Positions 8,303 to 16,308 of a stretch of DNA of 64,000 nt are shown one piece after another. The notes under the pieces were generated by a model. That model was not told the origin of the DNA. It ran no database searches and saw nothing but the letters and a program-made list of their open reading frames with translations. The stretch comes from Hyphomicrobiales bacterium (lineage in GTDB: Bacteria > Pseudomonadota > Alphaproteobacteria > Rhizobiales > Beijerinckiaceae). The translations under genes and the position numbers were made by a program. The stretch lies in assembly GCA_026400535.1 (NCBI GenBank), contig JAPLOU010000040.1:1-64000 (forward strand), given 5' to 3'. Positions within the stretch are counted from its first letter, which is position 1, and each line of letters opens with the position of its first letter.

Positions 8303-9243
8303 GTCCGGACCCTCGGATCAATCAGGGCGTAGAGCAGGTCGACGGCAAAATTGACCATCACGAAGGTGAAGGTCACCACCAGGATCGTGGCCTGCACCAA
8401 GGGATAGTTGCGTTCCGCGATGGCGCCCAGAATGAGCCGCCCAAGCCCGGGAATCGCGAAAACCTGTTCCACCACGATAGCGCCGCCGAGGAGATAGCCG
8501 GTCATGATGCCGACACTCGTCACGAACGGAATCAGCGCATTGCGCAGCGCGTGCTTGAACAGGATCGATGTCTCGGAGGCGCCGCGCGCCCGCGCCGATC
8601 GAATGTAGTCCTGCTGCAGGGCGTCCAGCATGGCCGAGCGCACCAGCCGCGCCAGATTGGCGAGGATTGGCAGCGCCAGCGCAAAGGCCGGCAGGATCAG
8701 CCGCTGGATGTTGCCGACCGGGTCCTGCGAGAACGGCACATAGCCCAGCACCTGCCATTCCGGCGCGAGGACCGTGAGCGCCAGGATCAGCATGATCCCA
8801 AGCCAGAAGGAGGGAATGGTCAGGCCCATCACGGAGCCGATCTGGAGCCCGACATCCCAGCCGCGCCCGCGCAGCCTGGCCATCAGCACCCCGAGCGGCA
8901 CGGCCAGTCCGGCGCCGATTGCAAGTGCGAGTACGGTCAGTTGCAGGGTTGGCCAGACATGGCCGATGATCTCGTCGAGCACCGGCCGCCTCGTCCAGAT
9001 TGAGACGCCGAGATCCCCGCCGAGCACGCCGCCGATCCAGCTGAGGTATTGCACCCAGATCGGCTGGTCGAGGCCGAGCCGGCCACGCAACTCGGCGACG
9101 CGGTCGGCCGTCACCTCCGTGTTCGCGCCCAGCATGATCGCCACCGCGTCGCCCGGGATCAGCCTGATCATCAGGAAGGTGAGGATCGAGACACCGATCA
9201 TCACCAGCACAAGATCGAACAGACGCGTCCGCAGAAAGCGCAT
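8299..9243 (-). CDS. Peptide/muropeptide ABC transporter permease (DppB type)
   Basis: Inner-membrane permease of 314 residues with the DppB/OppB N-terminus MRFLRTRLFDLVLVMIGVSI and the motif LTFLMIRLIPGDAVAIMLG. The EAA loop lies near QDYIRSARARGASETSILFK, and the C-terminus VDLLYALIDPRVRT is typical. It sits 31 bases downstream of the binding protein and overlaps the DppC-type gene. Together they form the membrane pore of the importer. Its specificity (dipeptides, muropeptides or nickel) cannot be read from the permease and is inferred from the cluster. Confidence 0.92.
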   Translation of the reverse strand: MRFLRTRLFDLVLVMIGVSILTFLMIRLIPGDAVAIMLGANTEVTADRVAELRGRLGLDQPIWVQYLSWIGGVLGGDLGVSIWTRRPVLDEIIGHVWPTLQLTVLALAIGAGLAVPLGVLMARLRGRGWDVGLQIGSVMGLTIPSFWLGIMLILALTVLAPEWQVLGYVPFSQDPVGNIQRLILPAFALALPILANLARLVRSAMLDALQQDYIRSARARGASETSILFKHALRNALIPFVTSVGIMTGYLLGGAIVVEQVFAIPGLGRLILGAIAERNYPLVQATILVVTFTFVMVNFAVDLLYALIDPRVRT

Positions 9244-9274
9244 GCAGGGAAGCCGGGTTGCAGACGCCGGTGGG

Positions 9275-10807
9275 TCAGCGCGCCAGCGTGGTGTTGGCCA
9301 GCGACATCAGCGAGCGGTTGGCAATGATGTCAAAGCCGTTGACGTTCTGCCGGCTGGCCGTGAAGAGCTGGCCATAGGTCATGAAGGCGGCAGGCCCATC
9401 GCAGGCGAGCAGGCTCTGAACCCGGTCATAGGCCGCCTTGCGTCCGGCCTGGTTGAGGTCGACACGGGCGCTGTCGAGCAGCGCATCGACCGCCGGATTC
9501 GAATACTTGAACACGTTGGTCGAACCACCCGTGCGGAAAGTGCGGAAGAAATAATCGTCCGGATCAACCGAGCCGGCATTGGTCGAGACGAAGGCGTCGA
9601 AGTTCGAGTTGCGCCAGTCCTGCACGAACTGTCCGAGTTCCGGGATGCGCAGTTCGGCCTTGAAGCCGGCCTTGTTGAGCTGCGCCTGCACAACCTGCGC
9701 GATGTCGCGGATGTCCTGCCGCGGCAGCACCAGCAGCGTCACCGCCACCGGCGTCGTCACGCCCGCTTCCTTGAGCAGGTCCTGCGCCTTGGCCGCGGAA
9801 GGGGTGAAGCAGGGGAAGCTCGAGGTGTTCACCGCCCAATCCTTCAGGGCCGGCGACAGCGGCCCGCCCGGAACGCCGGCGCCGAACAGCGCGGCCTGCA
9901 CGATCTCGCCGCGGTTCAGCGCGTAGTTCAGTGCCTCGCGCACCTTCGGATTGTCGAACGGCGCCTTCGAGGTGTTCATGCCGACCAGCGTGTAGGCGAG
10001 TTCCATGGTTTCGGCGAGCTTGACGCCGGGACGACCGCGCAATTGCAGCGCCGTGGCCGCGTCGATGTTTGGCAGCATGGCGTACTGGCCGCTCGACAGG
10101 CCGACCTGACGCGTCGCGGACTCCGGGATAATGTTGAATTTGATGCCGTCCAGCTTCGGCTGCGCCTTGTTCCAGTAGCCGGCATGCTTCGACAATTCGA
10201 TGAAGCCGTTCGGCTGCCATTCCTTGAAGCGGAACGGGCCGGTGCCGACCGGCTGGCGCTGCAGGCCGTCCTTGTTGGTTTCGAAGACGCGCGGGACGAT
10301 GGCGATCGAGGCGAGCGCGGTCAGGAACGGCGCGGAGGCCTCCTTCATGGCGATGGTGACGGTTGAGGCGTCGGTTGCCGTGGCCTTGTCGACCGCCGCA
10401 AGACGGCTGGCCAGAGGCGAGGCAATGTCCTTCGACAGCACCCGGTTGATGCTGGCCACCACATCGGCGGCCTCGACCGGCGAGCCGTCATGGAAGGTCG
10501 CGCCGGGCACGAGCTTGAAGGTGTAGGTCTTGCCATCGGGCGCGATCGTCCAGCCCTGGGCGAGGCCGGGAACGATGCGAAGATCCTTGTCGATGGTTGT
10601 CAGCCCCTCATAGATGGTGCCGTTGACGATCTGGAACGAGGTGAATGCGGTGATCAGATGCGGATCAAGACCGGCAGGGGAGGCATCGACGGCAGCCTCG
10701 AGCACCTGGGCCCGGGCCGTGGCGGGCGAAAGCGCCATGACGCTGGCGAGGAGCGCTGCGGCGAGCGCGGACGTGCCGAAAGCGGCCTTGCCGGAAGTCT
10801 TGCTCAT
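9275..10807 (-). CDS. ABC transporter substrate-binding protein, family 5 (DppA/OppA type)
   Basis: Periplasmic solute receptor of 510 residues. A Sec signal peptide (MSKTSGKAAFGTSALAAALL, cut after ATARA) is followed by the family-5 fold: GLDPHLITAFTSFQIVNGTI, PGLAQGWTIAPDGKTYTFKL, and DGSPVEAADVVASINRVLS. A later VPGGPLSPALKDW resembles the usual ligand-pocket region. The ATG at 10807 gives the signal peptide directly. It is the first gene of the minus-strand importer operon and diverges from anmK. In Agrobacterium a YejABEF-type ABC importer with such a receptor is reported to take up muropeptides in place of AmpG; that role is proposed here, not shown. Confidence 0.9.
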   Translation of the reverse strand: MSKTSGKAAFGTSALAAALLASVMALSPATARAQVLEAAVDASPAGLDPHLITAFTSFQIVNGTIYEGLTTIDKDLRIVPGLAQGWTIAPDGKTYTFKLVPGATFHDGSPVEAADVVASINRVLSKDIASPLASRLAAVDKATATDASTVTIAMKEASAPFLTALASIAIVPRVFETNKDGLQRQPVGTGPFRFKEWQPNGFIELSKHAGYWNKAQPKLDGIKFNIIPESATRQVGLSSGQYAMLPNIDAATALQLRGRPGVKLAETMELAYTLVGMNTSKAPFDNPKVREALNYALNRGEIVQAALFGAGVPGGPLSPALKDWAVNTSSFPCFTPSAAKAQDLLKEAGVTTPVAVTLLVLPRQDIRDIAQVVQAQLNKAGFKAELRIPELGQFVQDWRNSNFDAFVSTNAGSVDPDDYFFRTFRTGGSTNVFKYSNPAVDALLDSARVDLNQAGRKAAYDRVQSLLACDGPAAFMTYGQLFTASRQNVNGFDIIANRSLMSLANTTLAR

Positions 10808-10940
10808 GATGACCCTCCCCAGGATCGAACGGGTCACCACCGGCCGCGTTCCGGGCCCTCGGTTGCACCCCATATGGTCTTGGCCTACGTGAACGAACAG
10901 AATACCCATTGCAACCAATCCCGCAACAGGACAGCCTGTC
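10808..10940. promoter_or_regulatory. Divergent control region between the importer operon and anmK
   Basis: These 133 bases must carry promoters in both directions. I see CATATGGTCTTGG near 10871 and AATACCC near 10899, which resemble single halves of the TGGTAT/ATACCA boxes elsewhere in the island, but no complete palindrome. Core promoter boxes are not clear. Confidence 0.3.
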
Positions 10941-12050
10941 ATGGCGCAATCTTGCACCCGATCAGGACCGCTCTCGACCCTTGGCGTGATCAGCGGCACC
11001 TCGATGGATGGCATTGATGTGGCATGGATCGAGACGGATGGCGAGATGCTCGTGCGCCCCCGCGCCGGCGAGACCTTCGACTATCCCCCGGCGCTGCGTG
11101 CCCGCCTGCTCGATTTCCTGAAAGACCCGTCGCGTGCCGAGCATGAGCCGCTCGATGAACTGGAGGACATGGTCACCGGCGCATTCGGCGACGCCATCGC
11201 GGCCTTCATGGCATCAAGAGGTCTCGACGCGAGCAGCATCGACCTGATCGGGCTGCACGGCCAGACCATCTATCATCGCCCGGAGCGCCGCTTCACCCGC
11301 CAGCTCGGCCAAGGCCAGGTCCTTGCAAGGCGCCTCGGCATCGCCGTGGTCGATCACTTCCGCATGGCCGATGTCGCCAGCGGCGGACATGGCGCACCCC
11401 TGGCGCCCCTGTACCACGCCGCCCTTGCCGCCGGACTGGCCCAGCCGCTGATGGTGCTCAACCTCGGCGGCGTCGGCAATGTGACCTATATCGACGGTGA
11501 CACGATCCTCGCCTTCGACACCGGCCCTGCCTCGGCCCTGATCGACGACCTCGTCATGCGCCGCTTCGGCCAGCGCTATGATGATGGCGGCAGGATCGCC
11601 CGCTCTGGCACTGTCGACGCCGCTGTTCTGGCCGGGCTGATGGACAACCCCTTCTTCGCCATGGCGGCCCCGAAATCACTGGACCGCAACGACTTTCATG
11701 CCCGTGCGACAATGGTTGAGGCTTTGGCCGACGCCGACGCCGTCGCCACGCTGGCCGCCTTCACCATCGAGGCGACCGTCGCGGCCCTTGACCAGGTGCC
11801 GTCACGGCCGCGGCGCTGGCTCGTCACAGGGGGCGGACGGCACAACCAGACCTTCATGGAGGGCCTGCGTCGCCGCCTCGGCGTGCCGGTCGAGGCGGTC
11901 GAGGTGGTGGGCTGGAACGGCGATCATCTCGAAGCCGAGTGCTTCGGCTATCTTGCGGCCCGTTCGACACGCGGCCTGCCGCTCAGCTTGCCGACCACCA
12001 CCGGTGTCCCCCACCCCATGCCCGGCGGCCGCCTCTGGCAGCCCGCATGA
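10941..12050 (+). CDS. anmK: Anhydro-N-acetylmuramic acid kinase
   Basis: Cytoplasmic sugar kinase of 369 residues that opens the 1,6-anhydro ring of anhMurNAc and phosphorylates it to MurNAc-6-phosphate, the substrate of MurQ. The family-defining N-terminus LGVISGTSMDGIDVAWIETD is present. GLHGQTIYHRPERRFTRQLG, LNLGGVGNVTYI, AFDTGPASALIDD and WLVTGGGRHNQTFMEGL follow in the correct order. AnmK acts almost solely in peptidoglycan recycling, so it is the strongest indicator of what this island does. Its stop overlaps the first ABC ATPase (ATGA). Confidence 0.95.
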   Translation: MAQSCTRSGPLSTLGVISGTSMDGIDVAWIETDGEMLVRPRAGETFDYPPALRARLLDFLKDPSRAEHEPLDELEDMVTGAFGDAIAAFMASRGLDASSIDLIGLHGQTIYHRPERRFTRQLGQGQVLARRLGIAVVDHFRMADVASGGHGAPLAPLYHAALAAGLAQPLMVLNLGGVGNVTYIDGDTILAFDTGPASALIDDLVMRRFGQRYDDGGRIARSGTVDAAVLAGLMDNPFFAMAAPKSLDRNDFHARATMVEALADADAVATLAAFTIEATVAALDQVPSRPRRWLVTGGGRHNQTFMEGLRRRLGVPVEAVEVVGWNGDHLEAECFGYLAARSTRGLPLSLPTTTGVPHPMPGGRLWQPA

Positions 12051-13012
12051 CGGGACCGGTGCCTGTGCTGGCGATCGAGGGACTGTCGCTGCACATGGCG
12101 GGCCTGCCGCTGGTGGCGGATCTCTCGCTGACCATCGCGCCGGGCGAGATGGTCGGCCTCGTGGGCGAGTCCGGATGCGGCAAGAGCGTCACGGCGCTTT
12201 CGATCATGCGCCTGCTGCCGGAGCCGCCGATCCGGATCGCCGGCGGCCATATCCGGTTCAACGGGCAAGATCTCGCCAGCCTGTCCCAATCCGAGATGCG
12301 CAGGCTGCGCGGGCGCGAGATCGGCATGATCTTTCAGGAGCCGATGAGCTCGCTGAACCCTGTCTTCACCGTGGGCGATCAGATTGCGGAGCCGCTGTTG
12401 ATCCACCGCGGGCTCGGGCGCGCTGCAGCCCGGCGCCGCGCTGTCGAACTGCTCGAACTGGTCGGCATCCCCCATCCCGACCGCACCGTGGATCGCTTTC
12501 CGCACCAGTTGTCCGGCGGCCAGCGCCAGCGCGCCATGATCGCCTCGGCCATCGCCTGCGAGCCGAAATTGCTGATCGCGGACGAACCGACGACGGCGCT
12601 CGACGTCACCGTGCAGGCCCAGGTGCTCGACCTGATCAACCGCCTGCGCCGCGAGATGGGCATGGCCTGCCTGCTGATCACCCATGATCTGGGGGTCGTG
12701 GCCGAGGTCTGTGAGCGCGCCCATGTCATGTATGCTGGCCGCATTGTCGAACACGGTGCGGTCAAGGCTCTGTTCGCATCGCCCCGGCACCGCTACACGC
12801 GCGCCCTGCTCGATACGATCCCGGCGCGCAATCAGCCCGGCAGGCGCCTGCCGTCGATCCCCGGCATGGTGCCGCCACCGGGCGCGCGCGGCGATGGCTG
12901 CAGCTTCGCCGAACGGTGTCCTGCTGCCATCGCGCGGTGCCTGACCGAACGTCCGCTGCTGGCTGTCGCGGGACAGGACCCCGCCGCCGCATGCTGGAAC
13001 CCCGCCCCATGA
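12047..13012 (+). CDS. Peptide/muropeptide ABC transporter ATPase (DppD type)
   Basis: ABC ATPase of 321 residues with Walker [17 protein letters not shown]-loop near [14 protein letters not shown], signature [12 protein letters not shown] and Walker [14 protein letters not shown]. The DppD/OppD C-terminal extension, with cysteines in [14 protein letters not shown] and AACWN, is the oligopeptide transporter C-terminal motif that can bind an Fe-S cluster. The ATG at 12047 overlaps the anmK stop, so it is co-translated with the kinase. It pairs with the ATPase at 13009 and the permeases at 7463-9243. Confidence 0.93.
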   Translation: MTGPVPVLAIEGLSLHMAGLPLVADLSLTIAPGEMVGLVGESGCGKSVTALSIMRLLPEPPIRIAGGHIRFNGQDLASLSQSEMRRLRGREIGMIFQEPMSSLNPVFTVGDQIAEPLLIHRGLGRAAARRRAVELLELVGIPHPDRTVDRFPHQLSGGQRQRAMIASAIACEPKLLIADEPTTALDVTVQAQVLDLINRLRREMGMACLLITHDLGVVAEVCERAHVMYAGRIVEHGAVKALFASPRHRYTRALLDTIPARNQPGRRLPSIPGMVPPPGARGDGCSFAERCPAAIARCLTERPLLAVAGQDPAAACWNPAP

Positions 13013-13785
13013 CGGCGCCGATTCTTGAGGTCGAGGCATTGACGAAGCACTACAGGGATGCCGGCGGCCAGACCGTGCGCGCCGTCAATGGCGTCTCGTT
13101 CACCCTGCAGCGCGGCGAGGTGCTCGGCATTGTCGGTGAATCGGGCTGCGGCAAGACCACTCTCGGACGCATGCTGCTGCGCCTGCTGGAGCCAAGCTCG
13201 GGCCGCATCCTGATCGAGGGTCAGGACCTCGCCGGCCTCGACGGCCAGGCTCTCAGGAGGGCGAGGCGCAACATCCAGATGGTGTTCCAGGACCCGTTCG
13301 GATCGCTCAATCCGCGCCACAGGGTCGGCCACATCCTGGCCGAGCCCCTGATCGTCCACGGCCTGAGGCCCGGACCTGGCGCGCGCACGGCCCGCGTCGC
13401 GGAGCTGCTGGCGATGGTCGGCCTGCCGCCCGACGCCGGCGCGCTATACCCCCACGCGTTCTCGGGCGGCCAGCGCCAGCGCATCGCCATTGCCCGCGCC
13501 CTGGCCCTCGAGCCCGGACTGATCGTGGCCGATGAACCGGTCTCGGCGCTCGATGTCTCGATCCAGTCGCAGATCATCAACCTGATCAGCGATCTGAGGG
13601 AAAGGCTCGGCCTCTCGATGATCTTCATCAGCCATGACCTGTCGGTCATCCGGCATGTCAGCGACAGGATCGCCGCGATGAAGGATGGCGTCTTCGTCGA
13701 ACTTGGCGATGCCGCCGCCATCTTCGGCGATCCCCAGCATGCCTACACAAGGGCACTTCTCGCCGCCGTGCCGAAGACGCCCTGA
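13009..13785 (+). CDS. Peptide/muropeptide ABC transporter ATPase (DppF type)
   Basis: Second ATPase of the importer, 258 residues. It has Walker [17 protein letters not shown]-loop region [14 protein letters not shown], signature [17 protein letters not shown] and Walker [20 protein letters not shown]. It is shorter than many DppF proteins, ending soon after [15 protein letters not shown] without the oligopeptide C-terminal extension. It overlaps the preceding ATPase by ATGA. This ends the recycling island; the next gene is convergent after 19 bases. Confidence 0.92.
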   Translation: MTAPILEVEALTKHYRDAGGQTVRAVNGVSFTLQRGEVLGIVGESGCGKTTLGRMLLRLLEPSSGRILIEGQDLAGLDGQALRRARRNIQMVFQDPFGSLNPRHRVGHILAEPLIVHGLRPGPGARTARVAELLAMVGLPPDAGALYPHAFSGGQRQRIAIARALALEPGLIVADEPVSALDVSIQSQIINLISDLRERLGLSMIFISHDLSVIRHVSDRIAAMKDGVFVELGDAAAIFGDPQHAYTRALLAAVPKTP

Positions 13786-13804
13786 GCGCCTCCGCCGGGG
13801 CCGC

Positions 13805-14305
13805 TCAGTTCCGGTCGTCCGGCAGGATCGGCAAGGGCTGGAAGCCGACCCCTTCCTCGATCAGCATGCGCGCATCCTCGATCGTCGCACTGCCATGGAT
13901 CGGCCGGTGCTCGATTTCGCCGTGATGCATCTTCAGCGCCTCGTCGGCAAAGCGGTCGCCCACGGGATCGGTTGCCTCGAGGACATGCTGGCGCCAGGCC
14001 CGCACCAGATCGCGCAAGGCCTTGTCCGTGAGCGGCTGGTTGGTGATGTCATGGCTTCCGGTCGCAGCGGCGGGCGCCAGGGCACGCCCCGGCGCCGGGT
14101 CGACAGCCGTCTCGGCGGCAATGGCCGCAAGCCCGCGATCCTTTCGCGCCACATGCGGCGCCATGATGGCCTTGCCGATCTTCGCAGACCCGCAGACCGG
14201 ACATTCGACCAGCCCCCGCGCCACCTGTCCATCAAAGGAGGCATTGTCGCGAAACCAGCTTTCAAAGCGGTGAGGGGCATCACAGGTCAGCGTAAAACGG
14301 ATCAT
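13805..14305 (-). CDS. DUF1178 family protein
   Basis: A 166-residue protein of unknown function found in many alpha- and betaproteobacteria. It starts MIRFTLTCDAPHRFESWFRD and has a CPVCGSAKIGKAIMAPHV segment that looks like half of a zinc ribbon; the first cysteine (TCD) may supply another ligand. The ATG at 14305 matches the conserved start. It lies directly downstream of grxC on the same strand. In relatives a nitrilase-family gene often lies between these two; it is absent here. Confidence 0.85.
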   Translation of the reverse strand: MIRFTLTCDAPHRFESWFRDNASFDGQVARGLVECPVCGSAKIGKAIMAPHVARKDRGLAAIAAETAVDPAPGRALAPAAATGSHDITNQPLTDKALRDLVRAWRQHVLEATDPVGDRFADEALKMHHGEIEHRPIHGSATIEDARMLIEEGVGFQPLPILPDDRN

Positions 14306-14315
14306 CCGCCCCGCC

Positions 14316-14570
14316 TCAGGCCGCCAGCATGGTGTCGAGCCCACCACTCCGGTCAAGGGCGTACAGGTCGTCGCAGCCGCCGACATGGCTCTCCCCGATG
14401 AAGATCTGCGGAACGGTGGCGCGGCCGGAGCGCCGCATCATCTCGTCAAGCAGGTCAGGCTTGCCGGTGATCTCGATCTCGGTGAACGCCACCTTCTTGG
14501 CGGTCAGCAAGTCCTTCGCCGCCGCGCAGTAGGGACACCAGGATTTCAGGTAGATGGTCACTGCCGTCAT
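14316..14570 (-). CDS. grxC: Glutaredoxin 3
   Basis: Small dithiol glutaredoxin of 84 residues. It has the active-site motif WCPYCAAAKDLL near residue 10, the cis-proline region RATVPQIFIGESHVGGCDDL and the usual C-terminal helix. It would reduce protein disulfides and glutathione mixed disulfides in the cytoplasm. The length is standard for GrxC. It lies 46 bases downstream of the remains of comF and 10 bases upstream of the DUF1178 gene. Confidence 0.93.
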   Translation of the reverse strand: MTAVTIYLKSWCPYCAAAKDLLTAKKVAFTEIEITGKPDLLDEMMRRSGRATVPQIFIGESHVGGCDDLYALDRSGGLDTMLAA

Positions 14571-14616
14571 GCGTCAACTCCGTGAACCCATCATATTGGG
14601 TCTGCCGATCCCGTCC

Positions 14617-15150
14617 TCAAGGGTCAGGCGGCCTGCCTGCGGCACAGCCGCCCGGAATGACCCGCGTGAACACGAGCATGTCCACGGCTGTCGCCCGGCC
14701 GATCACCTGCGCCAGGGCCGCCGCCTGATTGAACCGGCGCCACCACAACCCGAACCGGTGCGGTGGACCAGGCGCGATCGGGCCAGCCTCGGCGGGCAGT
14801 TCGTGGCCTGCCACCAGCATCATGCCGCCCATGCTGACAGCCAGCTCCATCCAGTTGCCACGTTTTGAGCCTGTGCACCAGGGTCCGCGCCGTGCCGTCA
14901 TGGCCCGCGATAGCCCGCGTGCGCACGCGAACCGGCGGATCGGCCATCGCGGCCAGCGAGATCAGCGCCCCGCCAAGGTCGAGGGCGGACGGCGTGACCA
15001 GCCTTTCGCAATCGGGGCGCGCAGGACGACGGGGCGACGCCCGGCAGGCGGCGCAGGTGGGCGGATGGGCCAGCCAGACATGCGCCGTGCTGCAGCACCG
15101 GGCATGGCGCGGGCCGCCTGCAGCCGGCGTTGCAGCCGGCCGGGCTCCAT
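14617..15150 (-). pseudogene. comF: comF (amidophosphoribosyltransferase-like) remnant with frameshifts
   Basis: Pieces of a ComF protein lie in three frames. The ATG at 15150 starts MEPGRLQRRLQAARAMPGAA. After a frame change comes VWLAHPPTCAACRAS, half of the ComF zinc finger, then LISLAAMADPPVRVRTRAIA and GHDGTARTLVHRLK. After a second change (about 14865-14870) MGGMMLVAGHELPAEAGPIA leads to PHRFGLWWRRFNQAAALAQV. It stops at 14617 without the PRPP-binding VDDVxTTGAT motif or the rest of the C-terminus. At least two frame changes plus a missing end make this a true pseudogene rather than a sequencing slip. It diverges from the methyltransferase at 15262, the usual place for comF. Confidence 0.8.
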
Positions 15151-15261
15151 CGTCACCTCGTCTGTGCCTCGCTCCGGCGCCATGCTATCGCGTAGAGGGC
15201 GCCGGGCACCAACCGCGAGGCGTTTTGCCCCTCGGCGGCGCTCTCGCCGACGCCGTGACCC

Positions 15262-16173
15262 ATGACAGGACACCCAAAAGCCGTGCCGGAGACCGTGGAA
15301 CTGTTTGATCGCAAGCTGGTCCGGACAAGATTGCAGCGCGCGACGCGCGGCGGCTTTGCGGATTTCCTGCTCCAGCGCGCCGCCGAGGACCTTGATGAGC
15401 GCCTCGGCGCGATCACGCGCCCGTTTGCAGCGGCGCTCGACCTCGGCACGGCCACGGACGCCGCCGTCACTGTGCTCCGGCGCCGCGCGGGCACGAGCCT
15501 GGCCATCTGGGCGGCGCCTGCCGATGTCTCGCCACGGGCGAGCCTCGTCGCTGACGAGGAGAGGCTGCCCTTCGCCGACCGCTCGCTCAATCTGGTCACC
15601 TCGCTGCTCGCCCTGCAATCGGTCAACGACCTGCCCGGCACGCTGATCCAGATCCGGCGGGCGCTGAAGCCGGACGGCCTGTTCATCGGCTGCCTGCTTG
15701 GCGGTGCGACACTGACCGAGCTCAGGCAGGCGCTTGTCCAGGCCGAAAGCGAACGGGACGGCGGGGTCTCGCCACGGGTCGCTCCCTTCGCCGATGTGAG
15801 GGACCTTGGCGGCCTGCTGCAGCGGGCTGGCTTTGCCTTGCCGGTCACCGATGTCGAGGCGGCCACTGTCCGCTACGGCCATCCGCTGTCCTTGCTGGCC
15901 GATCTCAGGGCCATGGGGCTGACCAATGCGCTCCAGGCAAGGCGCAGGACGCCCCTGCGCCGCGCGACCCTGCTGCGGGCGCTCGACATCTATGCAACGG
16001 CCTTTGCCGACCCTGACGGCAGGGTGCGCGCCAGCTTCGAGATGATCTGGCTTTCGGGCTGGGGCCCGCATGAGAGCCAGCAGCAGCCGCTCAGGCCTGG
16101 CTCGGCCAAGGCCCGGCTGGCCGACGCCTTGAACACCATCGAACGCAAGGCTGGCGACAAGGCCGGGAACTGA
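15262..16173 (+). CDS. SAM-dependent methyltransferase, NDUFAF5/BioC-like
   Basis: A class I methyltransferase-fold protein of 303 residues. It starts with the family motif ELFDRKLVRTRLQRATRGGF. The SAM-binding strand AAALDLGTATDAAVTVLRRR is a degenerate form of the usual DLGxGxG. LPFADRSLNLVTSLLALQSV and the strand ALKPDGLFIGCLLGGATLTE follow. Mitochondrial NDUFAF5, its eukaryotic relative, is an arginine hydroxylase for complex I assembly, so the bacterial proteins may not be ordinary methyltransferases. It is divergent from the comF remnant and upstream of ptsP. The precise role is unknown. Confidence 0.82.
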   Translation: MTGHPKAVPETVELFDRKLVRTRLQRATRGGFADFLLQRAAEDLDERLGAITRPFAAALDLGTATDAAVTVLRRRAGTSLAIWAAPADVSPRASLVADEERLPFADRSLNLVTSLLALQSVNDLPGTLIQIRRALKPDGLFIGCLLGGATLTELRQALVQAESERDGGVSPRVAPFADVRDLGGLLQRAGFALPVTDVEAATVRYGHPLSLLADLRAMGLTNALQARRRTPLRRATLLRALDIYATAFADPDGRVRASFEMIWLSGWGPHESQQQPLRPGSAKARLADALNTIERKAGDKAGN

Positions 16174-16308
16174 CATGGCCGCCGGCGATGGATCGGCCTT
16201 GCCGAAACGAGCACGAGGCAGTTAGAACGCGCCCAGAGCCGCGTGGCAGAATCGCTGCCGGCATCCATCACGATGCCGGGCGAAGCCGGAACCCGAGAGA
16301 GGTCGCTG

